64,000 bases of DNA from SHVO01 sp041905525 (GTDB taxonomy: Bacteria; Pseudomonadota; Alphaproteobacteria; Rhodospirillales; Rhodospirillaceae). This document shows, piece by piece, positions 52,323-60,799 of the stretch; the stretch's first letter is position 1, and every line of letters begins with the position of its first letter. The position numbers were made by a program, and so were the translations under genes. Location: positions 1 through 64,000 of the forward strand of contig JAYRKY010000016.1 of NCBI GenBank assembly GCA_041905525.1, written 5' to 3'. Below the pieces are notes generated by a model that saw only the letters and a list, made by a program, of their open reading frames with translations, did no database searches and was not told the DNA's origin.

Positions 52323-53438
52323 CTAATCCAACGTGCGGCGATAGCGCTTCAGTGCGAGGGTGGCGACCACCGCCAAGATGATAGCGAGGGGCAACAGGTT
52401 CATCCAAATATCCGTGAATCCGCCGCCTTTGAGCATCACGCCCCGGATCGCGCGGAGGAAGTGCGTGTTGGGGAGAATCTGTCCGATCGCCTGGGCCCAT
52501 CCCGGCATCGCATAAAAGGGAAACATGAAGCCCGAGAGGAGAATCGAGGGCAGGAACATGAAGAAGGTCATTTGCATCGCCTGCATCTGAGAACGGGCGA
52601 TGGTGGAGAAGAAAAAGCCGATCGACAGATTGACCAGAATGAACAGCGACACCGCCGTCAGAAAAGCGAGCGGATTTCCGGAAAAAGGAACGTCGAAGAG
52701 AAGGCGCGCGCCAAGCAACATGACGCTGACTTGGATGAACCCCACAAGGATGTAGGGCGTGATCTTCCCGACCATCACTTCAAGCGGACGCGCCGGCGTC
52801 GCGAGCAGAGTTTCGAGGGTGCCGCGCTCGGTCTCGCGCGTGATCGCAATGGCGGTCATCATCACCATGGTCATGGTAAGGATCACGCCGAGAAGACCGG
52901 GCACGATATTGATCGCCGAACGGCTGGCGGCGTTGTAGCGCCTGTGCACGACCGCTTCGACCGGCGGCTGGTGCGGCGGGGTGTAGGGCTTCAACGCCTG
53001 CTGCACGATTTGCTGGATCGCGCCCGCGCCGGCGCCGGCCGCCACGGGGTCCGACGCATCGGTGTCCAGAAGCAGCTGCGGCTGGTCGCCGCGGGCAAAA
53101 TCGCGCTCGAAATTCGGAGGAATCGTCAGCACGAACACCGCATCGCCGTTCTTGAGCGCAGCCTCGCCCTCGGCGCGCGTGACGGTGCCGGTGATGTCGA
53201 AGTAGAGGGAGTTCTCCATGGCATGCAGCACGGCCCGGCTGGCGGGCCCTGAGTCGCCCATCTCCACCAGCGTGGGCAGATGCCGCGGGTCGGTGTTTAT
53301 GGCGTAGCCGAACAGGAGAAGCTGCATGATCGGGATGCCGACCATCATGGCGAAGGTGAGCCGGTCGCGGCGCATCTGCACGAACTCTTTCGCGAGAACG
53401 GCTTTCACGCGTGCGAGGGAGAAGCGGTCGGCGGTCAT
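52323..53438 (-). CDS. ABC-2 type exporter permease
   Basis: The 371-residue permease has one N-terminal helix, a large periplasmic loop (residues about 45-180) and five C-terminal helices. Segments such as ALVHMAITRETERGTLETLLATP-like stretch (here AIAITRETERGTLETLLA) and SGFMFPFYAMPGWAQAIGQ are typical of ABC-2 permeases of the YbhS/YhhJ type. It overlaps the ATPase gene by 4 bases. Most relatives have two permease genes; only one is present, so it probably forms a homodimer. Confidence 0.88.
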   Translation of the reverse strand: MTADRFSLARVKAVLAKEFVQMRRDRLTFAMMVGIPIMQLLLFGYAINTDPRHLPTLVEMGDSGPASRAVLHAMENSLYFDITGTVTRAEGEAALKNGDAVFVLTIPPNFERDFARGDQPQLLLDTDASDPVAAGAGAGAIQQIVQQALKPYTPPHQPPVEAVVHRRYNAASRSAINIVPGLLGVILTMTMVMMTAIAITRETERGTLETLLATPARPLEVMVGKITPYILVGFIQVSVMLLGARLLFDVPFSGNPLAFLTAVSLFILVNLSIGFFFSTIARSQMQAMQMTFFMFLPSILLSGFMFPFYAMPGWAQAIGQILPNTHFLRAIRGVMLKGGGFTDIWMNLLPLAIILAVVATLALKRYRRTLD

Positions 53439-54361
53439 TTGAAGTTATCCTCCGCGCCGCCCATGAGATAGATGAAGGCTTCTTCCAGTCCCGTTTTGGC
53501 CGGGACCACTTCAAGCCCCGCCTGGCCGCGCAGCGGCGCGACAGCGCGTTCGAGCGCTTCTGCGTCGCGGCCGCTGACATGCAGGGCCGAGCCGAACCGC
53601 GCGACCTGCTCAACGCCCGGGGTCCGCTTCAAGCGTCCATAAATCGGGTGCAGGTCCCTGCCCTCAATCCGCCAGGTCTTGAGTTGTACTTCGTTTGAGA
53701 TATCCGCCGCCGCCGCATCGATGAGCTTGCGGCCGTAGGCCATGAAGGCGATGTAGTCGCACTGCACGGCCTCGTCCATATAGTGCGTGGACACCAACAC
53801 CGAGACGCCCTTGTCGGCACGGCCTCTGATCCGCTCCCAGAAGTCGCGGCGCGCCTTGGGGTCTACGCCGGCCGTCGGCTCATCGAGCAACAGCAGCTGC
53901 GGTTCGTGCAAAGAGGCTGCGGCGAGGGCGAGCCGCTGCTTCCACCCGCCGGACATTTGGCCGGCGAGCTGATCGGCGCGCGGCGTCATCTCGTATTCCT
54001 CGAGCGCGTGCGCGACCACGCCGCGCACGTCCGGAAGATCATGCAGACGCGCCACGAAGGTCAGGTTTTCGCGCGCGGTCATGTCCTCGTAGAGCGAGAA
54101 GCGCTGCGTCATGTAGCCGACGCGCATCTTGATGGCGCGGCTGTCCTTGATGATGTCGTAACCGAGCGCCGTCCCGCCGCCGCCGTCCGGGCTGAGGAGC
54201 CCGCATAACATGCGGATCGTGGTCGTCTTGCCGGAGCCGTTGGGGCCCAGGAATCCGTAGATCGCGCCCTTCGGGACCTGGATCGAGAAGTCGTCGACGA
54301 CCCGCTTGCCGCCGAACGTTTTCGTCAGCCCTTGAACGTCGATGACGTTTTCAGTTGCCAC
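53435..54361 (-). CDS. ABC transporter ATP-binding protein
   Basis: The 308-residue ATPase has Walker A GPNGSGKTT near residue 40, signature MSGGWKQRLALA, and Walker B LLLLDEPTAGVDPKAR, in the order of a multidrug/ABC-2 exporter subunit. The start is GTG 54361 inside the end of the HlyD-like gene, with GAAGG 8 bases upstream. It has one nucleotide-binding domain, unlike the two-domain YbhF. It pairs with the downstream permease and upstream adaptor. Confidence 0.9.
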   Translation of the reverse strand: MATENVIDVQGLTKTFGGKRVVDDFSIQVPKGAIYGFLGPNGSGKTTTIRMLCGLLSPDGGGGTALGYDIIKDSRAIKMRVGYMTQRFSLYEDMTARENLTFVARLHDLPDVRGVVAHALEEYEMTPRADQLAGQMSGGWKQRLALAAASLHEPQLLLLDEPTAGVDPKARRDFWERIRGRADKGVSVLVSTHYMDEAVQCDYIAFMAYGRKLIDAAAADISNEVQLKTWRIEGRDLHPIYGRLKRTPGVEQVARFGSALHVSGRDAEALERAVAPLRGQAGLEVVPAKTGLEEAFIYLMGGAEDNFK

Positions 54362-55319
54362 GCGTCTCGGCCTTCTGAGACCGGGCGCGCTGCACCTCGG
54401 CGCGCAGCGGCGTACCCGGCGGGGGAACGAACCCGGTGAATCGCGCCTCGGCCCGGAATACGAGGCGGCTGCGCTGTGAATCGGAATAGATGATGGGCGG
54501 CGTGAACTCCGCCTCGTCGGCGACCGAGACAATATCCGCGGCGGCGTTGTCAGGGCAGCCGTCGCAGGAGATCGCGAGATGCGTTCCGACGGGCACGCGC
54601 GCTAGGCTCGGCTCGGGGATATAGAGCACCGCGATCACGCGTCCGTCCGGCAAGAAGCGCACGGCTGGGACGGTCGGCCCCGCCACCTCGCCCGCGTAGC
54701 GCAGGACCCGTTCGACCCGGCCGGCGGCGGGCGCGGCGACCGTGCGCCGGCGTAGAGTGTCTTCAGCCATCTTCACCTGCTGTTCGGCCTCCTCTACGCC
54801 GGCGGCGAGCGCCTTGATCTGGTTTTCACGCGCGGGCAGCTCGGCGAGCGTCACGCGCTCGCGCGCCTCGGAAACTTTTGCATCGGCGGACTCGGAGGCG
54901 GCGACCGCCTCATCCAGACGCGCGCGGGGAATGACGCCCGTGTCGGCCAGTTCCTGGGCGCGGGCGCGATCGGCGCGGGCGCGGACCTGGACGGCGCGCG
55001 CCTGTTGAAGCTGCTCGCGCGCGGCTGCGATTTCGGGCGTACGGCCGCCGGCAACAGCGTCGTCGAACTTCGCGGAGGCCGCAGCCGCCCGCGCGCGCGC
55101 CGCCTCGAGAGACAAGGTTTCGGTGGTCCGCTCCAGGCTGAACAGCACCGCGCCGGCCTGCACGACGGCGCCTTCCGCAACGCCGATCTGATCGATGCGG
55201 CCGGCGGTTTCGGGCGCCAGCATGACAAACTCGCCTTCGGCGTAGCCGTTGAGCGTAGGCGTATCGTTGCCGCAGCCGGCGAGCGCGATGATCGCGAGGG
55301 TGGCCGTCAAACGCTTCAT
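54351..55319 (-). CDS. HlyD-family membrane fusion lipoprotein (YbhG-like)
   Basis: The 322-residue adaptor has a lipobox (IIALAGC, Cys near residue 16) and a biotinyl-lipoyl-like half (LAPETAGRIDQIGVAEGAVV). A long Ala/Arg/Glu coiled coil follows (about residues 75-190), then the second lipoyl half VAAPAAGRVERVLRYAGEVA and a beta-barrel. It links the inner-membrane ABC exporter to the outer membrane. Its start overlaps the TetR stop (ATGA). Confidence 0.9.
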   Translation of the reverse strand: MKRLTATLAIIALAGCGNDTPTLNGYAEGEFVMLAPETAGRIDQIGVAEGAVVQAGAVLFSLERTTETLSLEAARARAAAASAKFDDAVAGGRTPEIAAAREQLQQARAVQVRARADRARAQELADTGVIPRARLDEAVAASESADAKVSEARERVTLAELPARENQIKALAAGVEEAEQQVKMAEDTLRRRTVAAPAAGRVERVLRYAGEVAGPTVPAVRFLPDGRVIAVLYIPEPSLARVPVGTHLAISCDGCPDNAAADIVSVADEAEFTPPIIYSDSQRSRLVFRAEARFTGFVPPPGTPLRAEVQRARSQKAETRGN

Positions 55320-55945
55320 GACGAAGCTCCGTCTTTCACTTTAAGACCGTTGAGGATCATGTCCGCGATCCCGCTCGCAAGCACGTCGGGCGCGGGACCA
55401 GGGTTCTTGGGATCGGCGAACACCGTAGAGAGCAGCATGTGCACGAGCATCGGTCCGGCGCAGCCACGCAGCGCGACCGCGCGGTCAATGTCGCGGAACA
55501 CGCCCTCCGCGACACCCCGGTCAATCAGCCCCGTGAGCAAGCGCTGCGCACGATCGATGACGGCGCTACGATAAAAGGCCGCCAGTTCCGGAAAGCGCTG
55601 TGCCTCCGCGATGACGATACGCGGCGCAGCGGACACGCGAGGATCCGACAGCTGGACCGCCATGAAGGTCAGGAGCATGCGCAGGGTCGCTTCCGCGTCG
55701 GCGCCCTTCGCCGTGGCGAGGCCTTCCGCCGCGCCGACTACGCGATCGGCAAGACGGCGCACCAGCGCCATGAGCAGGTCTTCCTTCGATTTAAAGTAGA
55801 GGTAGACGGCGCCCTTGGAGAGCCCGGCGCGGGCGGCGACATCGTCGATCCGCGCGCCGGCAAAACCGAGTTCCGAGAACGCCCCAAGGGCGGCGTCCAG
55901 GATCTCGTCGGGGCGGGCCTCGGGGCGGCGGGCGCGTGTGGACAT
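55316..55945 (-). CDS. TetR-family regulator of the ABC exporter operon
   Basis: The 209-residue regulator has an N-terminal HTH (ILDAALGAFSELGFAGARID, then VAARAGLSKGAVYLYFKSKEDLL) and a ligand-binding domain. ATG 55945 is chosen because it gives the normal N-terminus. The in-frame extension upstream would run through the operator. It is the first gene of TetR-HlyD-ATPase-permease, with overlapping starts, so it regulates its own operon. The ligand is unknown. Confidence 0.9.
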   Translation of the reverse strand: MSTRARRPEARPDEILDAALGAFSELGFAGARIDDVAARAGLSKGAVYLYFKSKEDLLMALVRRLADRVVGAAEGLATAKGADAEATLRMLLTFMAVQLSDPRVSAAPRIVIAEAQRFPELAAFYRSAVIDRAQRLLTGLIDRGVAEGVFRDIDRAVALRGCAGPMLVHMLLSTVFADPKNPGPAPDVLASGIADMILNGLKVKDGASS

Positions 55946-55961
55946 CGGACCGGCATTAATG

Positions 55962-55975
55962 ACTGACCGGTCAGT
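55962..55975. promoter_or_regulatory. Palindromic TetR operator
   Basis: ACTGACCGGTCAGT is a perfect 14-base palindrome, 17 bases upstream of the TetR start and touching the downstream edge of the -10 element. This is the form of known TetR-family operators and fits autorepression of the exporter operon. Confidence 0.78.
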
Positions 55976-56002
55976 TATAATCCCGCGCAGTGCGTGTGGC
56001 AA
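55974..56002 (-). promoter_or_regulatory. Promoter of the TetR-exporter operon
   Basis: On the minus strand TTGCCA (56002-55997) and TATAAC (55979-55974) are spaced by 17 bases, a good sigma70-type promoter. The palindromic operator begins at the -10, so repressor binding would block it. Confidence 0.62.
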
Positions 56003-56032
56003 CCTCCGCTAACGCGTTGAAATTGTGAAAAC

Positions 56033-56728
56033 TTACTTCGCGGCGGCGCGGGCGGCCGCGATTTCCTGGGCGAAATTGATCGCCGCAGAAGAGGTTTTCG
56101 CCGACACGCCGGACAGCACTGTCGCATTCACGATGTAGCCGGGCGTGAGCGAGATTTTCAGGGCGCGCGCGAGGTCGAAGGTGGCGATGATCTGGTCCGT
56201 GACCTCGGGCGATTCCATATCGGCCTTCAGCTTATCGACATTCAAACCCACCTTCCCCGCCATGGCGAAGATGTCTGCGTCGGTGAGCTTGCCCCGATAG
56301 GCCATCATGGCCTGATGATAGGCTGCGTACTTACCCTGCTTCTGCGACGCCAGCGCCGCCTTGGCCGCGACGAGAGACACAGGGCCCAGGACAGGAAACT
56401 CCTTCACAACGACACGCACTTTCGGATCGTCGGCGATGAGCTTTTCAATGCGCGGATCGGCGGCCTTGCAGTAGGTGCACTGATAGTCGGTGAATTTCAC
56501 CAGCGTGACATCGCCCTGGGGATTGCCCAGCACGGGAGATCCGGGATCGCGCAGGAGCGCGCTGGCGCGCGCGGCGGCGGCCTGGGCGGAAGCTTTCTCC
56601 AATTCGGCTTTCACGATGTCGCTGTTGTCGACGGCGTTCTGCGCAAAGACCGCGGATGAACCGAGCAGCAGCGCAGCGGGCGCAATCGCCGCGCCTACGA
56701 TGATGACACGCCGTGAAGTCGAACCCAT
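56033..56728 (-). CDS. DsbA-family thiol-disulfide protein
   Basis: The 231-residue protein has a signal peptide (VIIVGAAIAPAALLLGSSAVFA), an Ala-rich helical spacer, and a thioredoxin-like domain with the active-site CTYC in FTDYQCTYCKAAD and the cis-Pro loop in SLTPGYIVN. It resembles periplasmic DsbA/Com1-type oxidoreductases. Met 56728 starts the signal peptide and AGGAC lies upstream. It follows the GT87-like gene by 7 bases. Confidence 0.86.
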   Translation of the reverse strand: MGSTSRRVIIVGAAIAPAALLLGSSAVFAQNAVDNSDIVKAELEKASAQAAAARASALLRDPGSPVLGNPQGDVTLVKFTDYQCTYCKAADPRIEKLIADDPKVRVVVKEFPVLGPVSLVAAKAALASQKQGKYAAYHQAMMAYRGKLTDADIFAMAGKVGLNVDKLKADMESPEVTDQIIATFDLARALKISLTPGYIVNATVLSGVSAKTSSAAINFAQEIAAARAAAK

Positions 56729-56735
56729 TGCTGTC

Positions 56736-57959
56736 CTACCTTTTCGCCGTTGCACGCCAATTCTCGATCATGAACTGCACGTCGTCTGTCCGGACGATGA
56801 CTCTAGTGACGGAGAAAACCAAAATGCAATAGAGGAGGTACTTCGCCGCGGCATTCAAAAGAATGCCTGTGTCGCGCATATACATCAGTAGGGTGTAGTT
56901 GCACGCCAACAAGATCGACCCAACGGCAACCCACCCCAAAATCCGCTCGCTGGCCTCGGCAGGGCGCAAGAAATATGGGATCAACAGTACGGTGAAAATC
57001 AACCGGTAGTCCCAATTGCTCGCCGTTACGTAACAAAACAGCAGCAACGGGCCGGCGAGAAGAAGTGCGTTCTCTTCGAACGCAGGCACCTTGGCCTGCA
57101 GCGGACGCTTGAGGCCAAGCACGAGGGCGACCAGCGTGCCGACCGCGAACACTCCAACGACGGTCCAATCGCCGATGGCGTAGGCACTTCCCCGGAAAAG
57201 AAGCGCCGCCGCCTTTACGCCGAATGACAGCATGCCGCCCACCTCGGTCGTCTTCGTGATTTGGATCAGGTCGTTGAAGATCGCGATAAGGTAGACCGTG
57301 GTCGCCACCGCGATGCCGAAGCCCACAATCGTGCGCCCGCGGATCGCCTCCACGAGGGTCGTGATAAACGGGTAGACCTTGAGAACGGTCGCAACGCCCA
57401 AAAGCGGAGCACGAAACCGGCTCGGGGCAAACAACGCACCTGCGACAAGAGCAAAAATGAGGAGATCCGTGTTGCCGCGCTCGAGGGCAAGCCATGTCGA
57501 AGCCGAAAGCCCTACGAGCAGGATACTCACGGAGGCTGCCGTCGTCCTTTGGGTGGCGGCCAGCCAGGCGGCGGGGAGAGAAAAGAGCGCGGCGAGAATA
57601 AGGCCCGCCGTGATCACACCCGCCTCGCCCTGAAACTGGCGCCCGATCGCGATCCATATGCGCGGGTAGTTTAAGGCGCGCCGTTGGACATCCTGCGGAT
57701 TGGCGACGAGCGGATCGAACCCCTGATCAGCGCTGAGCGGCGCCGCCGTGACCACCCGAAAATCGCCGAAGGGAACCGGGAACGGTGGAACAGTGAGGGC
57801 CTTGAAGGTGTCGGGCCAACTGCCGGTCAGCGCTGCGGCGAGGACGCCGAAATGGACCACCAGCATGAGCACCGCAAGCGCGGCGCGCGTTTTGGATGGA
57901 AAGATATCGGCGCGTTTTCCCACGAGGACCCCGGCTGGAGAGGACAGGACGGCGCGCAA
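56736..57959 (-). CDS. GT87-like (DUF2029) polytopic glycosyltransferase
   Basis: The 407-residue protein has about ten membrane helices and the segment ALERGNTDLLIFALVAG near residue 160, followed by LLGVATVLKVYPFITTL. The order R-G-N-x-D then a K-x-Y-P is typical of DUF2029/GT87 polyprenol-phosphate-dependent mannosyltransferase-like proteins. The frame starts at TTG 57959 without a ribosome site, and GTG 57923 is an alternative. Donor and acceptor are unknown. Confidence 0.75.
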   Translation of the reverse strand: MRAVLSSPAGVLVGKRADIFPSKTRAALAVLMLVVHFGVLAAALTGSWPDTFKALTVPPFPVPFGDFRVVTAAPLSADQGFDPLVANPQDVQRRALNYPRIWIAIGRQFQGEAGVITAGLILAALFSLPAAWLAATQRTTAASVSILLVGLSASTWLALERGNTDLLIFALVAGALFAPSRFRAPLLGVATVLKVYPFITTLVEAIRGRTIVGFGIAVATTVYLIAIFNDLIQITKTTEVGGMLSFGVKAAALLFRGSAYAIGDWTVVGVFAVGTLVALVLGLKRPLQAKVPAFEENALLLAGPLLLFCYVTASNWDYRLIFTVLLIPYFLRPAEASERILGWVAVGSILLACNYTLLMYMRDTGILLNAAAKYLLYCILVFSVTRVIVRTDDVQFMIENWRATAKR

Positions 57960-58000
57960 CTATAACGTGGTTGCGCGCGCGCCCAATAGTCCCCGGGCGG

Positions 58001-59287
58001 CTAGGCCGGGTAGGCCAGCGCCTTCTCCATGAGAGCCATGCCCTCGTCCACCAGCGCGTCGGAGGCCGTCAGCGGCACCAGAATGCGGATGGTGTTGCCG
58101 TAGGTGCCGCAGGTGAGCAGCAGCAAGCCGGCTTCAAGCGCCTTGCCCACGATCTTTTTGGTGGAGTCCCCGTCCGGCTCATTGCCGCCGCGCGCCTTGA
58201 CGATGTCGAAACCGATCATGGCGCCGGGGCCGCGGATGGCCGCGATGGGATAAAGATCGTTGCGCTTCTCGAAGGATTCCAGCTTGGCGCGGATGCGCTT
58301 GCCGATCTCGTTGGCACGGTCGAGGAGTTTTTCTTCCTTGATGACATCCAGCACGGCGACGCCGGCGGCGCAGGAGATCGGCGGGCCGCCGAAGGTACCG
58401 CCGAGACCGCCCGGCGGCGAAGCGTCCATCACCGCCGCGCGCCCGATGACACCCGACAGCGGGAAGCCGCCCGAGATGGATTTGGCGACCGTGATCATGT
58501 CCGGCTTAATGCCGGAATGTTCGATGCAGAACATCTTGCCGGTCCGCGCGAAGCCGGATTGCACTTCGTCGGCGATGAGCAGCATGCCGTGCTGGTCACA
58601 CAGCTTGCGCAGCGCCACCATGAGTTCCTTCGGCGCCGGGTTGAACCCGCCCTCGCCCTGCACGGGCTCGATGATGATCGCCGCGATGCGCTCGGGCTCG
58701 ACATCGGCGTAGAACAGGCGCTCGATGGCTTCCAGACACATCTGTACCGTGATGCCGCGCGATTCCACGGGGAACGGTACGTGGTAGATCTCACCGGGCA
58801 TCGGGCCGAAGTGCTTCTTGTAGGGTGCGACCTTGCCGGTCATCGCGGAGGCCAGGAGCGTGCGGCCGTGGAACCCGCCGGCGAAGGCGATGACGGCGGA
58901 ACGGCCGGTGGCGACGCGAGCGATCTTGATCGCATTCTCGGTCGCCTCGGCGCCGGTCGCGAAGAAAATGGTCTTCGCCGGACCTTCCACGGGAGCGATT
59001 TCATTCAGGCGCTCGGCGAGTTCGATATAGGGCTCGTACGCCATCACCTGGAAGGCGGAGTGGGTGACCTTCTCAAGCTGGTCGTGAACGGCCTTCATCA
59101 CCTTCGGGTGGCGATGACCGGTGTTGAGCGAGCCAATGCCGCCGACGAAGTCGATGTAGCGCTTGCCCTCGACGTCCCAGATTTCCGCGTTCTCGGCGCG
59201 GGCCGCGATGACGGCGGTCGCATTGCCGACACCCTTGGGCACGGCGGCCTGGCGGCGCGCAAACAGACTGGCATTGGACTTCGACAT
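58001..59287 (-). CDS. gabT: 4-aminobutyrate-type class III aminotransferase
   Basis: The 428-residue PLP enzyme has FFATGAEATENAIKIAR near residue 108, GGFHGRTLLASAMTG, the PLP Asp in LIADEVQSGFARTG, and the Schiff-base Lys in TVAKSISGGFP near residue 270. GGTFGGPPISCAA replaces the usual GGTYAGNP form. AGGAG lies upstream of the ATG. It is the last gene of the decarboxylase-dehydrogenase-transaminase operon. GABA is the likely amino donor, but related omega-amino acids are possible. Confidence 0.87.
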   Translation of the reverse strand: MSKSNASLFARRQAAVPKGVGNATAVIAARAENAEIWDVEGKRYIDFVGGIGSLNTGHRHPKVMKAVHDQLEKVTHSAFQVMAYEPYIELAERLNEIAPVEGPAKTIFFATGAEATENAIKIARVATGRSAVIAFAGGFHGRTLLASAMTGKVAPYKKHFGPMPGEIYHVPFPVESRGITVQMCLEAIERLFYADVEPERIAAIIIEPVQGEGGFNPAPKELMVALRKLCDQHGMLLIADEVQSGFARTGKMFCIEHSGIKPDMITVAKSISGGFPLSGVIGRAAVMDASPPGGLGGTFGGPPISCAAGVAVLDVIKEEKLLDRANEIGKRIRAKLESFEKRNDLYPIAAIRGPGAMIGFDIVKARGGNEPDGDSTKKIVGKALEAGLLLLTCGTYGNTIRILVPLTASDALVDEGMALMEKALAYPA

Positions 59288-59314
59288 GGCGTTCTCCTGG
59301 CCTCGCGGCCGATC

Positions 59315-60775
59315 TTACTTCGTTGCAGGAACAGTAATGTGCTTAACACCGAGGAACGCGTCCATACCCCAAGGGCCGAGTTCGCGTCCAATGCCGCTGG
59401 CCTTGAACCCACCCCAGGCGGATTGCACGTAAGGCACTTGCGGCGTGTTCACCCAGATGTGGCCGGCCTCGATCTCGCGCGCCACGGCTTCCGCCTTCGC
59501 GGCGTCGCCGCCCACGACCGTCGCGGCGAGGCCAAACTCGGTGTCGTTGGCCAAAGCGATTGCTTCGTCCTCGGTGTCGAAGCGGCGGACAGCGAGCACC
59601 GGTCCAAAGATCTCTTCGCGCCACACGGGGTGGTCCGTGGACACATCGTCATAGACCGTCGGCGCGACGAAGAAGCCGTCGCGGTTCAGGGCATGCCCGC
59701 CGACGAGACATCTGAGGCCGTCGGCTTTGGCCCGGTCGAACGTCTTGATCACGGAGCGGTACTGATTCTCCGTCGTCATCGGGCCCATCTCGGCGCCGTC
59801 AACAAAGGGAGAGTCAACCTTGAGCCCCTTGGTCTTCTCAACCAGACGCGACATCACCTTGTCGGCGATCTTGCGGTCGATGATGAGGCGCGACGTGGCC
59901 GAGCACATCTGCCCCGCGTTGAAGAAGATCCCGGCCATGATCAGGTCCACGGCGTCTTCGACTGGGGCATCGGCCAGCACGACGATCGGCGACTTTCCGC
60001 CGAGTTCGAGCGAAACGGGCACGACATGCTGCGCGGCGGCGCCCATGACCTTCGCACCCACGGCGTTGCTGCCGGTGAAGGAGAGTTTGCGCAGGCGCTT
60101 GTCCGCGGTCAGCGCCGCACCGGCGGACGCGCCGCCGGTGAGAATGTTGAGCACGCCTTTGGGCAAGCCGATCTCGGCGGCGATATCGCCGTAGATCAGT
60201 TCGGCGAGCGGCGTGAAGGAGGCGGTCTTGATGACCACCGTACACCCGGCGGCAAGCGCCGGGGCGATCTTCCATGCGCTGGTCACCATCGGGAAGTTCC
60301 ACGGGACGATCATGCCGACCGGACCGAGCGGCGCGTAGCGAGTCTTCCCGGCGTGGGCGGGATCGGGCAGCGCCACCGCCGCATCCTGGCGCTTGTCCAA
60401 GGCTTCCGCGAGGTCGCCGTAATAGGCGAATGTGGCCACCGCGTCGGACGCATCGATCTCCGCTTCCTTGCGCGGCTTGCCGTTGTTGCGCATCAGAAGG
60501 TCGATGATGGCCTCGCGCCGGCCCATGAGCTTGTCCGCGATCTCGCGCAGATAGCGCGCGCGTTCCGCGCCGGACAAATGCGACCACGCCGGAAAGGCCT
60601 CGACGGCGGCCGTCACGGCGGCCTTCACATCAGCCGCGCTTGCGCCGCCGAGGTCGGCAATGTGCGCGCCCGTCGACGGATCGGTCACGACAATGCGCTC
60701 GTCGCCGGTGGAGGCGTGCCACGCGCCGGCAATGAAAAGGCTGCGGTCGCGCTTAAGCAAGGCGGTATCGGTCAT
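59315..60775 (-). CDS. Aldehyde dehydrogenase (aminoaldehyde/guanidinobutyraldehyde type)
   Basis: The 486-residue NAD-dependent dehydrogenase has PWNFPMVTSAWKIAPALAAG near residue 158, the catalytic Glu in SLELGGKSPIVV, and the nucleophilic Cys in FFNAGQMCSATSRL near residue 293. The order and local sequence resemble plant-type aminoaldehyde/betaine-aldehyde dehydrogenases. Its neighbours suggest a substrate such as 4-aminobutanal or 4-guanidinobutanal. The gene lies between the transaminase and the ThDP enzyme, with gaps of about 25 bases. Confidence 0.87.
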   Translation of the reverse strand: MTDTALLKRDRSLFIAGAWHASTGDERIVVTDPSTGAHIADLGGASAADVKAAVTAAVEAFPAWSHLSGAERARYLREIADKLMGRREAIIDLLMRNNGKPRKEAEIDASDAVATFAYYGDLAEALDKRQDAAVALPDPAHAGKTRYAPLGPVGMIVPWNFPMVTSAWKIAPALAAGCTVVIKTASFTPLAELIYGDIAAEIGLPKGVLNILTGGASAGAALTADKRLRKLSFTGSNAVGAKVMGAAAQHVVPVSLELGGKSPIVVLADAPVEDAVDLIMAGIFFNAGQMCSATSRLIIDRKIADKVMSRLVEKTKGLKVDSPFVDGAEMGPMTTENQYRSVIKTFDRAKADGLRCLVGGHALNRDGFFVAPTVYDDVSTDHPVWREEIFGPVLAVRRFDTEDEAIALANDTEFGLAATVVGGDAAKAEAVAREIEAGHIWVNTPQVPYVQSAWGGFKASGIGRELGPWGMDAFLGVKHITVPATK

Positions 60776-60799
60776 GTCTTCGGCCTCTTGTGGGGAGCG

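Noticed and set aside
58001..59287. Hopanoid aminotransferase HpnO
   Set aside because: It is a class III aminotransferase, but it sits with an aldehyde dehydrogenase and a ThDP enzyme, and its motifs read as GABA-type; the hopanoid genes are more than 30 kb away.
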